Shown here piece after piece: positions 21,562-35,108 of a DNA stretch of 64,000 nucleotides (positions are counted from its first letter, which is position 1; every line of letters starts with the position of its first letter). This DNA is from Chionis minor (taxonomy: Eukaryota; Chordata; Aves; Charadriiformes; Chionididae), in assembly GCA_013398295.1 (NCBI GenBank), contig VZSF01006617.1, forward strand, positions 62,001-126,000. Direction: 5' to 3'. Under the pieces are notes generated by a model. That model was given only the letters and a program-made list of their open reading frames with translations. It was not told the origin of the DNA and searched no databases. The position numbers and the translations under genes were made by a program.

Positions 21562-22205
21562 AAGACTGAACAGCCTGAAGATGTGAAGGCTGAGGGCAGC
21601 CTCAGCTGCAGGGACCATGAGGCTGTGATGTTTAGGTTCCTGAGAGGAGGGAGCAAGACAAACAGCAGAATGATAAGCCTGGACTTCAAAAGAACAGATT
21701 TTAGCCTGTGCAGGGAGCTGCTTGGCACAGTCTCATAGGAAACTGCCCTTGGGGGATCAAAAGGACCCAGGAGAAGCCAGCTGATCTTCAAGGACAGCCA
21801 CTTCAGGGCACAGGAATGGTCTGCTGCAATGTGTAGGCAGTTAAGCAACCTGGGCAATAGGTCAACACTGAGAACATGGAGCCCCTGTCTAAGTTCACAT
21901 GCAGAGAGTAAGGACTCAGAAGGTGGAGGCAGGGACAAGCTACTCAGACATTGCTCGTCAATATAGGAATGGGGTCAGGAAGGCCAAAGCTCCTTAGGAG
22001 TTGAAACCAGCAGGGAAAGTGAAGGACAACAGTGTCTTTCTATAAGAACATTGGCAGCAAAAGGAAGGCTAAGAAGTCCATGGGCTCATTGCTTAGTGGG
22101 ACTGAGACCTAGTGACAAGGGGTGTGGTAAAGTTGTGGGTATTCAGTGCTGTTTTCACTGGTTCAAGATTCAAAAGGACAGGTTCCTTGGCAACCTGCTC
22201 TAGTT
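21562..22205 (+). mobile_element. CR1 internal fragment, right half of the interrupted copy
   Basis: This resumes the plus-orientation CR1 that broke off near 20196. It has 'gatgtgaaggctgagggcagcc', 'gggaccatgaggctgtgatg', 'cctggacttcaaaagaacag' and 'agggagctgcttggcacagtct'. These are followed by 'gaaagtgaaggacaacag', 'acattggcagcaaaaggaaggctaag' and 'attcagtgctgttttcactggt', the region just before the reverse-transcriptase domain. It is riddled with stops. The expected 3' two-thirds of the element is missing, so the copy was later deleted or truncated on that side. The right boundary is approximate. Confidence 0.8.
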
Positions 22206-24818
22206 AGACTCGCTTTCAGATGAGCGTAGGGCAGGGTGACATCTGCAATTGTTTTCTGACCTAAATTAGTCTGTGTTTCTGTGACAAGACATGCAGAATC
22301 AGTGTCTGTTTCTGGCTCTGACTTTCTCTATGTAGTTGTACGTGTTACTGGTGAAGCAAAGGCTGAAGGGGTGTTAAACTTCTACGTACACAACTTCAGG
22401 GTTAGGCTTTCTACTTCAACTTTTTACCTGTGCCTGAGGTAAGGATGAGGTGATGGGGTAAGGCCTTTTACCTTAGGAACGGGGAAAGGTGGGGGTGTGG
22501 GAACTGAGCTTTGAAACCAAATTGTAAGCTCTAGCACCAGTTTCGCAAACGTAAGAAGCTTGGGATGAAGCCAGCACTCAAATTCACCTTTCCCAAATAG
22601 CAGGCCTTGCTCTTAGCTTTTCAGTTCACTTTTTTTCTGCTCTATTTTCTTTTTCCTAGCTGTAAAAGTGCATGTAAAATGCAATGTGGTTGCATACATT
22701 TGAGTTATTTAGTATGTGCCATTTTAAATTCAGGGTTATAAAGGTCCTAGCTAGCATAGCATGAGAAAGCCTGGCTTATCAACATTTTCAACTTGAGCCA
22801 GATATATTAGAGGGAGAACAGCTTGAGTTTATAACTCTGATTTTCTTTCCTCTCTATAAGAAAATGGAATTTGTACATTACATACTATTGTTTATACTGA
22901 GAAATAATTTCAGTGTACCCAGTGTGTGCTGATGTTTCATTCCTTCTCGTTTCTGTGTAGCACTATTAATTCTGTCCAGGTTGCCATCAAATACGTATTT
23001 ATTTTCTCAGGAGTACCCAAATATTTCCAAGGTGGAGTAAGAAACAGAGAGTTTCACAGCTGATATGTGTTTCCCTCTTGTAATGACATCACCATTTAAT
23101 TCCTCCAGATATTTTGCTCTTTATACCATTTTTACAGAAAGAGAAAGCAATTGCCCTTTGTTGAAGTGGAGAGTTTTAAAGTGGCTAAAATCAAAGTGAA
23201 TAGAGGTTGTGATGCAAGAAGTTACTTGTTCTTTTTTTCTACAGGTGACATATTTCTGTAGAGACACAAACTTACAGAAAATGAGTACAAAATGACTTAT
23301 ACAAAATGAGTAGAGCAAAATGTCACCGTATGAAACAGCAACAAGTGGTGCTATTTCATGTAATCATGTTTTTTTTAATCAATTATCATAGTTTTCAACT
23401 TATGAAAGAAAGGCCACTGGTCATGAAACAGCAGAGATCTGTCCCCTTTACTAGCGTAACTGCAAAAGTCTGCACTGCAATGAAAATAAACAAGGCATTT
23501 TGCTGTGGGCAATTGAAATGAATCCCACTATAAGCAGAAAATTTTGGCTACACCCCAGAACCTATCCATGTTTGAAGATATAATCCATGAGGGAGTTTAG
23601 AGTTGTTTCTATGGATTAGAGGGGGAGGATCAGAAGCAAACCCTCCCATTGGTCTAAGTTAACTTTTCCCTCTGAAAGATCTTTTAAGTGCCTATCAAAA
23701 GCAGTCAGAAACTATTTCTTCACCTCTGCATAAAATGTAGCAGTGATTAGTCTTCTTAATTTTCAGTAAAACGTTTTTGTTTTGTAAAAAACCCCACACA
23801 TTTCCCCCATTTTTTGTCTTTCACATGAAATACCAGAACAATCTGATGGAAGCATGCTGCACAAAAACGTTGATTGAATTTAATAACTAATTTTGCCATC
23901 CAAATGGAAAAATTAAAATTTGCTCTCCAGTGAGCCCTTGAACTTGTTATATCCTTTCTTTTTCCCTGAATGGAATCAGGATATAAAGAAGAAGAAAAGG
24001 CAGTGGTTGGAGCTCTTGAAATCAATGGCAAACCACTTCTTGACTTCCAGACAGGAGCAGGTTAACAGAAATTCAGCAACAGCTTGTATTAGGCATGTGG
24101 TCCATGCAGGTCCAAGAGAGCATGGAGGAAAGAGACAATCTGCACCTCAAAGGAAAACAAAATCATTCACATAGCTTTTTGTTGAGTGAGTGAGTCAACA
24201 AGTCAGCCAGCATCTGCCCTGCTCATTTTCTTGGCAAGAATCCTTGTGGCAACAATGTCGTATAAACTTTTCTTTGGAGCAACTTTGAATCAGCTAAGTA
24301 GAAAAAAAGCTTAAAACAATAAGTACAGAAGAAGAGGGAAAACGCATACAGCCCAGGGTTTAGATTTTCAATCAGACTGTCTATATAATGGAACGAGCAA
24401 CAGAGCATCCCCTTGAGATTACTACTTAAGCGATTCCCCAAGATGTTTATAAACCCGTCTACAAAAAACCTTTCCCATTATCTGGGATAGTGTTGGGTGC
24501 ATTCCTCGAGGCACTTGTCATACTCAGTGGCCTTTATGAACATTACGTGGCTTTAAATCATATGTCTGCTCTTATTAATTTCAAATATTCTTCCTTGGCT
24601 TTAAGTTTTACATTTAATTTGGGCCTTTCTTGTCTTGAAATGTATTAGAGCTCTATAGCTACTTCAAGAGACACAGGCGTTCTTCCTGATGCTCTTTTGG
24701 TTTTGAGTAGCATTTGTAAGGGCAACAAGCCTTGAGGCCATCACTTCGGGCAACAGCAGATGATTTCAGGTCCCTGATCTGAGGCACATAAAAGATCCAG
24801 GTTCTCACATACAAGCAA

Positions 24819-24866
24819 CCAATCGTTCAAAAACCAGCAGTTCCAATCGTTCAAAAACCAGCAGTT
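24819..24866 (+). repeat. Perfect 2 x 24-base tandem duplication
   Basis: Two identical adjacent 24-base units starting 'ccaatcgttcaaaaacc' occupy 24819-24842 and 24843-24866. Identity is complete, so the duplication is probably recent. It adds a repeated eight-residue motif to a minus-strand open frame that is otherwise unconvincing. Confidence 0.95.
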
Positions 24867-26895
24867 TGCAAAGCTTGAATAAATGTCATAAGGAGCATTA
24901 CAGTAATAGTATGTGACTACCTTCAGAAGCAAGCCCATGCTCGTGAGTGGTGGGCACCTCTGAAGGAAAAGGGGGACAAAATTATGGTCAAAGAAATTTA
25001 AAGAGGTTGTAGAAGTAGGCACACAATATGGCTAACGGCACATCTTCTAAGCAGTTTCCCCATGCTCTAGACAAGCTTTTGAATGCTGTATTTATTGTTC
25101 AGTGTGGCTTCCCTTCTGTTTGGAAGAAAGAATGGGCTGATCTGCCCTTAAAGATGCCATTTCAACAGTTTCTACATCCTTTTGCAGTTGTGGTAGCTCT
25201 GGGTTAAATGAGTGAAGCTTCTGAAGAGTATCAATCTGGCTTTTCAGTGGCATCACTTAGGGCAATAATCTACCTTGCTATTGGGGCTCTTCATCAGGTA
25301 ATGCTGGACATGGTAGTACCTTGCCTGTTCTATCTACCTTTCCTTTGCCTTTAGTCTTCCTTAAAGGTGAGTCTGGGAAGGCAGAGGTGCTGGCAAGTAC
25401 TCTACGGACATTGTCAATCACATCCCAGCTTTTGCAATCTCCTTCTTTCTGGATTTTCCAAGAAGTGACAATTCCTTCCATCAAAATTTCATTTCAATGC
25501 TGAAAAGCATTTTTTCTTTCAGTGGGACACTGTAAGTCATTTACCTCATTTTCAGACTTTCTGGAGAAGTAGGTTTAAAACATTCACATGAGAATTTCCG
25601 TGAAACTTCAGAAGATGTTTGCCTACAAGGAAAATTATAAGATTTCTTCAAAATTTTCTGAACTAGACAAAATTGTTGATTTCCTCCCCACAAATTCAGA
25701 TGGATTTGTGTGCTGCTTTTTACTTCACAACATGAAAACAACCATAAGGTCTGTTATCTCTTCTAATCCACTGGCAGTTCATGGCACATCTACAGTGGAT
25801 CAGCAACAAGAAAGGATAAGCCGAAACTGGTGTGACACTGCAAGATAGTATCTGCTTAACAGAGTAAACTTCTGCAGGAGTGTGGCTGTTCAAAACAGAC
25901 TATATTTCTGCTTTTTGCAGTTCTCAGGGAAGAAGACATACACGTGTGTCTAACCACCAATCGAGAGAATCAAAGCAGTTAACAGATAGCAGTTGAGAAG
26001 TAGCATCTGAAGCATGAAGGAAAGACTGTCCCCTGCCATCACACACACACAAAAAACCCAAGGCTGAGGTGTTTACGGAGTTGCATGCATACTTTTTGGT
26101 CTGTCAGACACTCCCTGTGTGTGGGCTATTGTTTGACCGCAAGTTCTAATAAATAAGAGCTGACATTCAATAGAAACCTTTTATTCCCCAGCTGCACAGG
26201 ATGACAAACTAACGGGGCCAAATTCCCGGAGGCGGTACGTGTGCCATGTTCTGGGGACTTCACCACGGCAAAGGTGACAGCTTATTGTTTGTGGGGAATG
26301 CATTGGCCATGCTCTGGTGTGTATCTGAGCAGCCCTTTGTGTCACATAGACAGAGGCAATTAGAGGCAACCTTTAGAGAAGGGAGGTCTGGAACAGTTTG
26401 GGCTGAGAGAGAAATCTGGAGCCATGGGCAGCTCTTTGGTGGTGGAAAACCAAGCTGAAGCTAAGAGCTGGCAGAAGAAGGAAGGTGGTTTTCTGGGAGA
26501 AAGGAGATGGTGCATTTGGGGCACAGATCTGACTCTGCTCCTTGTATAGTGGGAGGCAGGCAAGGCTAATGATTATGGGTCTGTAATGAAAAACATAGGT
26601 TATTCAACTCATTTAAGAAACCAAGTGCAGTAGTATAACATATTCAAAAAGCCTGGCTTTGGAGATTTATTAACAACAAACAAATAAAAGAGAAGGGTCA
26701 ACTGCGTTTAATATCATGTGGTATACGTGAATTAATAATCTCTGTGAAAACCTAAGTGAAACACTCTTTCAAAGCTTTTGGCTCTTTGTCCATTCCATGG
26801 ACGTTTTTTGCTGTATGTTTGTAAAAGACCAGCTCTTCCCATTTTACAGGGCTTATTGTGACCCTACACAACAAATCAGAAACCCCTACAAGTAG

Positions 26896-26917
26896 AAAAC
26901 AAAACAAAACAAAACAC
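26896..26917 (+). repeat. (AAAAC)4 microsatellite
   Basis: Four exact AAAAC units plus a partial unit. Simple repeat. Confidence 0.9.
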
Positions 26918-29075
26918 ATTCTCCCTCAAAATGCACCCCGTGTCCTTATGTGTCTCACAATTGTTTTTTTAACTGGAAAAGTATAAATTTACAGCATTTT
27001 ATTGTATTTTGAAATTGAGTGAGGCCTATGTGGAGCCTCGAGGACTCAGGCACTAGACTTTCTTTAGGAGTTTGATTCCCATGAATGCTATCATCTGACA
27101 GGGATGAAATGGATCCTTCACCTTAGTGACCTCATGGAGATGAGGTGAGAGGCAAGTGGGAAGGAGTGACTGGCCTGGTGTCCTGGGTAGAAGGACAAGG
27201 GCAGTCTCTGTGGCTACCACCTTCCTGTGGTAGCCAGAAAAGAGCATATCAGAAAACACGGGCACTGGAGGGGGTCGGCATGTTTGGCTCTTGGTTTTTG
27301 CCAACCTACAGTGGGCTGTCAACAGGGACCTGCGTTCCCAAGAGTGGTGGGAAAGCAGCACCCAACATGCTGCTGGTGAAGGACTCAAAACAGGAGGCTG
27401 CGAGCATCAGCTGTCACAGATTCGTTTGTGCTTAACACCCAGGTACCATTGGCAAAATGGGCAGGAAGAGCTAAGATGCCTGAAAATCCCCTTCTGTCAC
27501 CCCAGTTAGCAGTATGTACTGTGCCCAGTTTTCCTTATTATTGCCTTTGTTATGGCTTAAGACCGTGTTGGTCACAGGGTGGACGAATACATTGCAGACG
27601 TCTCTTCTGTCTGTATTGTTTAATAGCTACTCCACTCCTCTAAAGATGTTCATATTCCTAGCCCCCCACTCTCGATGGTGCTTAAGATACATCTGATGGA
27701 AAGCTCCAAATTCTTGAAGTGTGAGTGCAGAGATATCTCCTTCCAGGGATTTTATCCAAAGACTGGTCCCACTTCTCCTGTGTTATACCACTTCTAGGGA
27801 ATTGATAATGAGGGTGTCACAGTAGCTCCTGCTGGAGAGATGAAAAAGGTAAAATAAATATGTGTCCTCCACCCCAGGCTTTACATTGCAGAAGAAAGAG
27901 GCCCGCTGATGATCACATACAAAATGAGGGCCAAAAATCTCAAAAAGCTGAAAAGAACTTTTCTGTCTTTTCCCATAGAATTACCTGCTTACCATAAAGT
28001 TTCTTAATTTTCTTATAACAAATTCTTCTCATAAGAAAAAAGGAACAGCTCTTCCACTAGTGCCTATACCATCTCTCTTCCACAGTGAAAATCCCTTAAA
28101 GACTCCTTCAAGGGAAAACATTTTTTTCTTTTTTTTTTTTTTCTGGTCCATTTTGCACTGCTGGAGAAAACTGGGAGAGCTTGGGTGGAGGTTCTGGCTC
28201 TCATATGAGTAATAGCCTTTAGCTTACTTAAAGTTTCCTCTACTGCACATGCTATTTTGCTTCCCTCCCTTCCTTACATCCATGTGTTGTGAGGCTATAT
28301 GCTTCTAAACAGCAGCTGTGCTGTACCTCAGGAGAGACAAGGGATCTCTCAAGGATCAAAAAGCACATGATTAGCCAACTCACTGGTGCAGCCAGTGTAT
28401 AACAGACTGCTTAGCCCAGCCACATCTAACCCCGATCCAGTGAGAGTTTTGGAGTGCATCAGGACTATTTCAAATAAAGGGTGAGAAGGGCATCTTTCTC
28501 CTGAGTCCCATGGCTGGTGCCACAGTCCCTGGAGAGGGTTTTGCTGTGGTCCTTCTTTCAAGATGTGTGCAACTTCCAGGAATGCCAATTGCAGTGCGTC
28601 ATAGCCTAGGTTCAATGGGATCATTCTTAAGCAGAGATGAAAAAACCCAGAGCTAACTGCATTCCATACTGACATGGGCTGTCAAGTCAGCTGTTTTATG
28701 GAACAGGCTGGGATAATGGGCTTGTGCTACTCTGAGGTTGGATAGATTTCTGTTTTGCATACTGTTAAGCCTTTTTACTGCTCTCAGTTCAAGAGGCCAT
28801 GCACGCTATTTCTAAAGGTTAAACATTATCTGGCGAAATAGAAGAGGGGACAAAATGATAGTAAAACTAGCAGAATTGGGAGAGAGATGAAGATTTTTTT
28901 TTTTTTTAAATGAGCCCTTTCTCTTGTTGTGGAGAAGAGTTAGAGAAATTCTGCCTGGAAATATCCTCCTGAAGCTCGGAGCGGTATGGAGATATGTCAG
29001 GAAAAAAGCCTTGGACAAAGAGACCTTTTCCTCCTTCAGTTCCTCTGCTGACAGCCCAAACGGACAAAAACATAG

Positions 29076-29160
29076 CCTGTGGGAAACCAGAAATGCAAAG
29101 AGGCAAAGTGACTGTCCAAAGGTCACCCCTAGGTCAGTGGCAGAGCCAATTCTCAGTTTA
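29076..29160 (-). mobile_element. MIR-like SINE core, minus orientation
   Basis: 'gggaaaccagaaatgcaaagaggcaaagtgactgtccaaaggtcacccctaggtcagtggcagagccaattctcag' closely follows the reverse-complement family core ('gggaaactgaggcac...aagtgacttgcccaaggtcac...gtcagtggcagagcc'). It is one of the better preserved cores in the window. Confidence 0.7.
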
Positions 29161-31274
29161 GGGCTTAATTGACAGTTCTGCTTTGGTGTTTAATTTTGTT
29201 CTTATTTTCAGCCTATGCAGCTCTGTCCACGCATGTTGGAAGCACCCCAGGCAAGGCTTTTTTTCTCTCTTATCATTTTGTATGCTGTGAAAACTCAATA
29301 TCTCAGGGCCTGTTTTTCTTCCTTTCTCTTGTGCTGTAAAGTCTGCAGTTTCTTAAAACATTGCCTGCATTTATGAGTGATTTCTCACTCCTCACAACTG
29401 GAGAGAGGGGAGATAATTGAAACCAAATGTATCGTTTGTGTTAATAACGAGTGTCATTTTATTTTATGTCATGCTGTTTCATGCAAGAACACTTCAAAGT
29501 GCAGAGAAGAATAGAGGAGACCAACATCATAAAAGAGCACTGGAGGCCACATAATGAGAACCGATCACAAAAGGAGCAGCACTCTCAATCCAAACCTTGA
29601 CCACAGTCTCACCAGAGGGAAAGATTTGAGGAGAGGAAAACACCATGCTGCAGGGCTTTACCTTTCAACGAGAGGGGCTGTTGAGATCCTCTGAGGTGCC
29701 CTGAGCCTGACACCTTCGGGTTTGAGACAAAAAGTGAATGCTCAGGCTTAGTCTCCATGGGATGACAAATCCTCCCTCCATGCTACATGAAAGACCTTTC
29801 TTGGTATACACTTGTTGGTGTGGGCCAGGGAAGCCAACCAGCATGATGCTGATCGAGTTTGGCCTCCCCAAGTGTGCTGCCCCCTCTCCCACCTTTGAGT
29901 GTGGGTGGAAATCACCCATGGAATCAACCCCATGAGGGGAAATCAACCCTCATCTGTCATCATCTCCCTGTAAGCACTGTCTCTGTGCATGCATGCATGG
30001 AGATAAGCCCACTCCTTCGAAAGGGCCCTGGGGCTGGGAAGCTGGAGAACCTGAGGATAGGAAGCAAGCCAGCGGCAGCACAGCAGACGCAGCCTCGTGG
30101 CTACCAGGTCCAGTTGAGAACTCCTGGGCAGATAGTGGTGGGTTATTTATGCCTCCTGGTGGTGTGGCAGGTTGTTTATCACTTGACTTCCTGCAGCTGG
30201 ATTAAAAACACTCAGCGGACATGCACTTCATTTCATGAGTACCAGTTGCCCCAATAAAAGTTCAGTTGTGTGGCCATGCTGAATCCTGATCTATTTGCCC
30301 TGGCAGAAAGGGTAGCACAGCCCTGGTACTGACTGGCTGATGACCACCTGTCTGTAGTTTGGGCCAACCTTAACTCAAGATTGTATCTGCATTACATCAG
30401 TGTTTTAATTACAAGTTCGTATTCCATTTTCTGTGGGAATCTTAGCTGATTTTGTACATGGGGCCATCTGTGATCATTTAATGAGACATTAACCAAAGTT
30501 TTCTCCTCTTTACAGAGAAGAAGCACCCCTCATGCCATATTTGTAGCACACAAAACCCATCCAAAGACAGCACAGTAGATTTCCTCCATTTCCGTCTGCC
30601 TATGATTCATTGCAGCATCTGAGAATGTCACATTGAGTCTGTGCCCCCCTCCAAGTGAAGATACCAGACAAAGCACACCTGAGCTTTAGGTGCAGGACTT
30701 GTTTTTTTGTCATCCTAAGCATTTGATAGCACAGCATGCAGTCAAAACACACAATACTGTGGAGTCTTCATTTGGACATCGAATGTGAGAGACAAGATGA
30801 AGACTGTGGATGAAGAATAGGAGAAGTGAGGTGTGCAAGCCTCATGCAGGCACTCAGTAGCAGACAGCTCCCACAATTGTCTCCTTCATGGAGCCATGAC
30901 ATCCTATTAATGCAACCTCATTTTTTTTCTCTCCACAGCCTCCAAGCAAGGACATGGAGCTGTGCATGCTATTTGAAATGCTCATTCATTGCAACATTCA
31001 CACTTGATCCAGGTTTACTGCACCTGACGGACTGTTTCAGCCTTCTTGCTGTGTGCTGCTGCTCTTTACACTCAGAGGCACTCCTGAGTTTTACAGGACA
31101 AAATCTTGGCTTCACAAAATCCGATGGCAAAAGCTGTCAGGTTTTCACTGTGTAGTATAGCGTGGTCCCATTCTCTTTGTGGTCCTGGCTATGACAATAC
31201 TATCAGGCACCCAGATTATCGAGAGAAAAATCTTCATCCATTGGAGCATTGCTGGAAAGCAGTATCCATAATAA
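29161..31274. other. Unique sequence, no gene seen
   Basis: Open frames of up to 132 codons without a domain. An AATAAA lies at 30254-30259 after an AT-rich stretch, but no transcript unit can be built around it. Confidence 0.4.
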
Positions 31275-31350
31275 AACAATATAACAGTACTTTTATTTAT
31301 ACAGCTCCTCCAGAGCCAAGGCGCTATATAACATAATGAAACACTTACAT
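31275..31350 (-). mobile_element. MIR-like SINE tail, minus orientation
   Basis: 'acagtacttttatttatacagctcc' followed by 'agagccaaggcgctatataacataatgaa' is the reverse complement of the family's tail. That tail normally reads 'tttatatagcgcc...tctcaaagcgctttacaaacattaatgaa' in this orientation. The core is not visible. Confidence 0.5.
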
Positions 31351-34300
31351 TGAAAAACAGAAGACCACAAAGAATAAGATTCAAAAATTAAATCTCCTGG
31401 ATAGTTTTTGCCTTTGGGGCAAGTTACACAGCCACAGCTTGCGTTGACTGAAACCCACTCCAAGACGGAGCTGAAATCAAGAAGTCTGCAAAATGCCTCT
31501 TGTACTCAGAGGTGGGCAATGGGCCCTGTGGGTTATGCTTGCATACAGGGAAGGTCTGCATCCAGACTGCTGCAGGCTGCTATTTGGTCATGGTGCGGTC
31601 TTGTTTCCTATGTGCAAGACTGGATCATGGGCCTTTGTCCACCAGCAATGCGTATAGGGCTACATGCATCTGCAGCTGTAGAGCTGAAACCTGGTGGAGG
31701 CTGCCTTTAAAATAACAGGACTTAGCTTTTTAAAGCCTTGAGTGGGAATCCTTCCCCACAAGCCAGAGGAACCGTGAAATTAGAAGCTGCCATGCTGATA
31801 TTGATGGAAGCTCTGAGCCCAGTCCTATGAATGGTGAATTCGCCACCTGCCCCCCCTCTCCTGATGACCCATGCTTTGCAGCTGGAGCAAACAACACAAA
31901 CTCTGGGCTGCCTGAGGGGCTCCCGTTGGTCTCCACTGACTTGCAGTCCAGCCACAGGTGGCTCAGCCCATCCCCGCAGTGCTCGGTCTGCCTCCTTCCC
32001 TTGGCATCCCCCCAGCTGAAGGGCTCTCCTTTCTGACCCGACAGCAGAAAGAGCTGGCAAATGTGTGGAGGGGGTGGGGTACACCACCTCCATCCCACAG
32101 GAAAACCTACCCACTTCTTCCCCCACTGCCTGCTCCTGCTTCCTTGCAGCTCTCCAGAGCTCACCCCAGGGTTGACCCTGAACCTGGCAGTGCCGCAGGG
32201 AAGTCTTTCCACCAGCAGCGTTGCAGGCTCTCACGAAAACATGGGAACCAGCTCTGCCCTGGGATCTGCAAAGGCTCAGGAGCAAGAACTTTGTCAGGGT
32301 TGGGCAGTACAGTGTTTCTGAACACATAACATCTATTTATCTAGTGTCTTTGAAGTGTCACCTTCTCTTCCAGAGCTTCTCATAAGTAAGCCCTTCAGAA
32401 AAAGGTGTTTTATTTTCAGCATGCGTCAGTGAAGATATTTATTAGAAAGCCTTAGATACTGGGCCCAAAATTTGGTCTACTAATACCACTTACTTTGCTG
32501 TCCTAAGGGTTAATGATCAAATTGGAGTTTCATATCCTGCTTTCCTCTCAGACAATTTCACATTAATTGTTCTGCCTTGATATGATAAAATTTAATATCC
32601 CCTCTTAACCAAATTCTCACTCATTACAGCCCTTCCTATGTCAGATTTTGGCAATTCCTTTTCAAAAAACCCCATCTTTCAAATTAGCAGTACAGTTCTG
32701 AGGGATTTGCTGTCTACACCCTCCTGGCTCTGTCTGTTTTCAGTTCAACGTGTTGAGTGCACATATACTGCAAGCCTGCAGGATCCGGTCCACAGCCTGT
32801 GTGTGTCAATGGAAAGTTTGCCATCAGTTTTGAAGGGCCTTGGGGTCCGGCTGCTGGAGAAGGGAAGAACAGATGGGGAGAATAAGTGAGCGTGTATGCA
32901 GACAGTCCTGTGTGCACATCTGAGTCACCCATGGTGTACGGTGATTCCAGTTTGCAGCACTTCTCCTCAACCTGAATTTAGAGCAGCAACAAAGGTACAT
33001 CATTAGTACCACCCCAGAACAACCTTTTCTAGCCAAAATATTTCTTTAGGAGTATTATTTCTTGGCTTAGAAAAATCCTTTTTTTTGGTCTTGTTTTGAA
33101 CAAGTGTTTCCCAAAAGTATTTCCCAACTGGATCATAAAAAAAAAAAAATCTACATTGCACTGAAAAGAATAATCAGTCCCTGCTGTTAAACTCTTATAT
33201 TCTGAAAGCAGAGTTAATGAAATGAATATTGTCTAATTAAAGAGACCTTCATAACTGTAGGATCAAACCTTCAGATGGAAGTCATCAAGTTGGGATAGCA
33301 TGAAGCTCTCAGCTCAGGCTGGATCAAACTGTTGAACCTGCATTCCCAAGAAAGAGGCTTAGGTCAGGAGATGGCTTTTTAATAAGAAACCCTAGCCTGA
33401 CACTTGAGAAAACCACTAGGCTGTGGAAACTCTTTGTCCTTAACAGGACTAATAGCAGGCTGAAGTCTTGCCAAGCTCTTCGCCATCTCCCCCTCCCACC
33501 AGTTGCAACATCTCTGCCTTTGGAGGGATTGACAACAGGCTCGATCGCAGTTTAGATCTGCCCTTGAAGCTTTGGGCTGGCAGACACTGCTGCTCTGACA
33601 GTCTCTGTGGCCCTGGTTTTGTCAGCATGTAGAGGAATGACCGGCTGTAGCTGTGCTATTTGGCTCCCTCACCTCAATCTCCTGCTGCAAAGCTACTATA
33701 AACCCATCTTAATCAGGCAGCCTCTAAGCCACATTGATGTCTATGTCAATGGAAATAAAGTATATCCAGGAACCTTCCAAGGTTGTTTAGAAGTAGGAAA
33801 GAGAATTTGCACTCTGGTGCTTGACTTCACGCAAATGCATAGATTTTTAAAATTATTGTTACTGTTGGATAACATTAAAGAGTTAAATGGTTTGGTGTTA
33901 CCCAGTGAATGTGAGGGAAAGGCCACAGGGAGAAGAAGCACCAGTGAGCCCTTGAAGAGAAGCCTGGTAATGTTGTGAGACAAAAACATTTTCCTACAAG
34001 ATTCTCTGTAGGAGGGCACTGATTAAGCTAAAGTCAGTGCCTTGCAGGAATGTGCCACCTTCTTTAAAATCTGTTAAGTTTCTGTTTGAAAAGGTTAAAC
34101 CTGCTCAAAATAAGCTGAACATCTCTAAAATTTCATTTTGGAAAAAATATAACTGAGAGAGATATTGATGTCCTAATTTGGGGGAAGATTTTGGAAAAAT
34201 CATTGGAAATCCAGGGACACAGAAATTTTGCTTTACAACCATCTGTAAAATCTATGTAGGCACAATCCAGTTTTCAAATAGATAATATATCTTTCTGACT

Positions 34301-35063
34301 TGAAGAAAAAAAATGAATCAGACAAATTCAGTACTCAGACTTCAGTGAAGTTTTGTTTGAACAGGGAGTATAGCATTCAGTTTCTACAATCTGAACAATA
34401 ATCATTTTAGAGCTTAGGTTATGTAGTTAACATGCATTTGGAGGGCCATTTTACTTTTTAAATACAAGCTCTCAATTGCTCAAGCAAAAATATGCTTTTT
34501 TATATGCAAGTGGTTAGTCAAGTGCCTAGGCAATTCTTCAAGAATGAATTGGATGACATAAATAGTAATTTCATATTCAAAATCTGGATAATATATTTGT
34601 ACTTACTACAGCACATGTGTAGCTCATGGCTGATGTGCAATTCATAAGTCTTTCTTTACAGAAAAGATGAATGATTGGATCTGAGCATACTTAAGAAAAG
34701 CAGAACTGAGTACCTCTTTTGGGAAAAATGTCAAATCTGCATCGGCTTTTCCTATTTTGCCAGCATCCAAAGGAGAAAAGGAAAAACTGCATGCTTATCA
34801 CTGAAGCGTTTAAGAAGCTGACATTTATCTTTCATAAAATAATAATTTTTTTTGAATACTAGCGTAGTCAATCAGGGTAAAAGTACGTGTACATGCAAAG
34901 AAGAAAGCATTACCAGTGTATGAAACATGGGTAAGCAAAAAAAAAAAAGGGAATAATCCTGAATTAATAATTTCATTTTGCTGCAAGAACAAAAACCCAA
35001 GCAAAACTATAAATACCTTCACTCCACCTCTGTCACATGACTACAACATCATTTTCTTCACAG
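31351..35063. other. Unique sequence, no gene seen
   Basis: The segment 31700-32330 is GC-richer and carries long overlapping open frames on both strands (201 and 160 codons minus, 123 plus). That is typical of low stop-codon frequency rather than coding. No domain or paired splice sites support a gene. Confidence 0.4.
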
Positions 35064-35108
35064 CTGTGTCAGGACCAGGTCTTCTGCCTAACCCACATGT
35101 GCTTCCAG
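35064..35108 (+). other. Candidate 45-base exon-like segment
   Basis: 'cattttcttcacag' (AG at 35062-35063) precedes and CCAG|GTATGC (GT at 35109-35110) follows. The length is a multiple of three, and the frame starting at the first base is open. Splice-site quality is fair, but such pairs arise by chance and no partner exon is known. Confidence 0.1.

Larger units (their letters stand above)
22206..29075. other. Unique sequence, no gene seen
   Basis: Nearly 7 kb without a recognisable gene or dispersed repeat. Open frames are under 115 codons. It contains the 24-base duplication and the AAAAC repeat listed separately, a short CA run at 26041 and a T tract at 28128-28141. Confidence 0.45.

Noticed and set aside
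20065..22205. 5' inversion of a single CR1 (twin priming)
   Set aside because: The opposite orientation of 20199-21561 and 21562-22205 first suggested this. However, the sequence left of 20199 is also plus-orientation CR1 and continues directly into the right piece, so an insertion of one copy into another explains it better.
30000..30280. Possible solo LTR ending after an AATAAA at 30254
   Set aside because: No matching LTR termini, primer-binding site or target-site duplication could be found, and no second copy is present in the window.
31722..32327. Overlapping 201- and 160-codon minus frames and a 123-codon plus frame
   Set aside because: All frames are open because the segment is GC-rich. 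No domain, start context or splice pair supports any of them.
35064..35108. 45-base segment between AG and GT as a real coding exon
   Set aside because: Splice sites are only fair, all short frames are expected to be open at this length, and no partner exon is visible. It is kept only as a low-confidence note.
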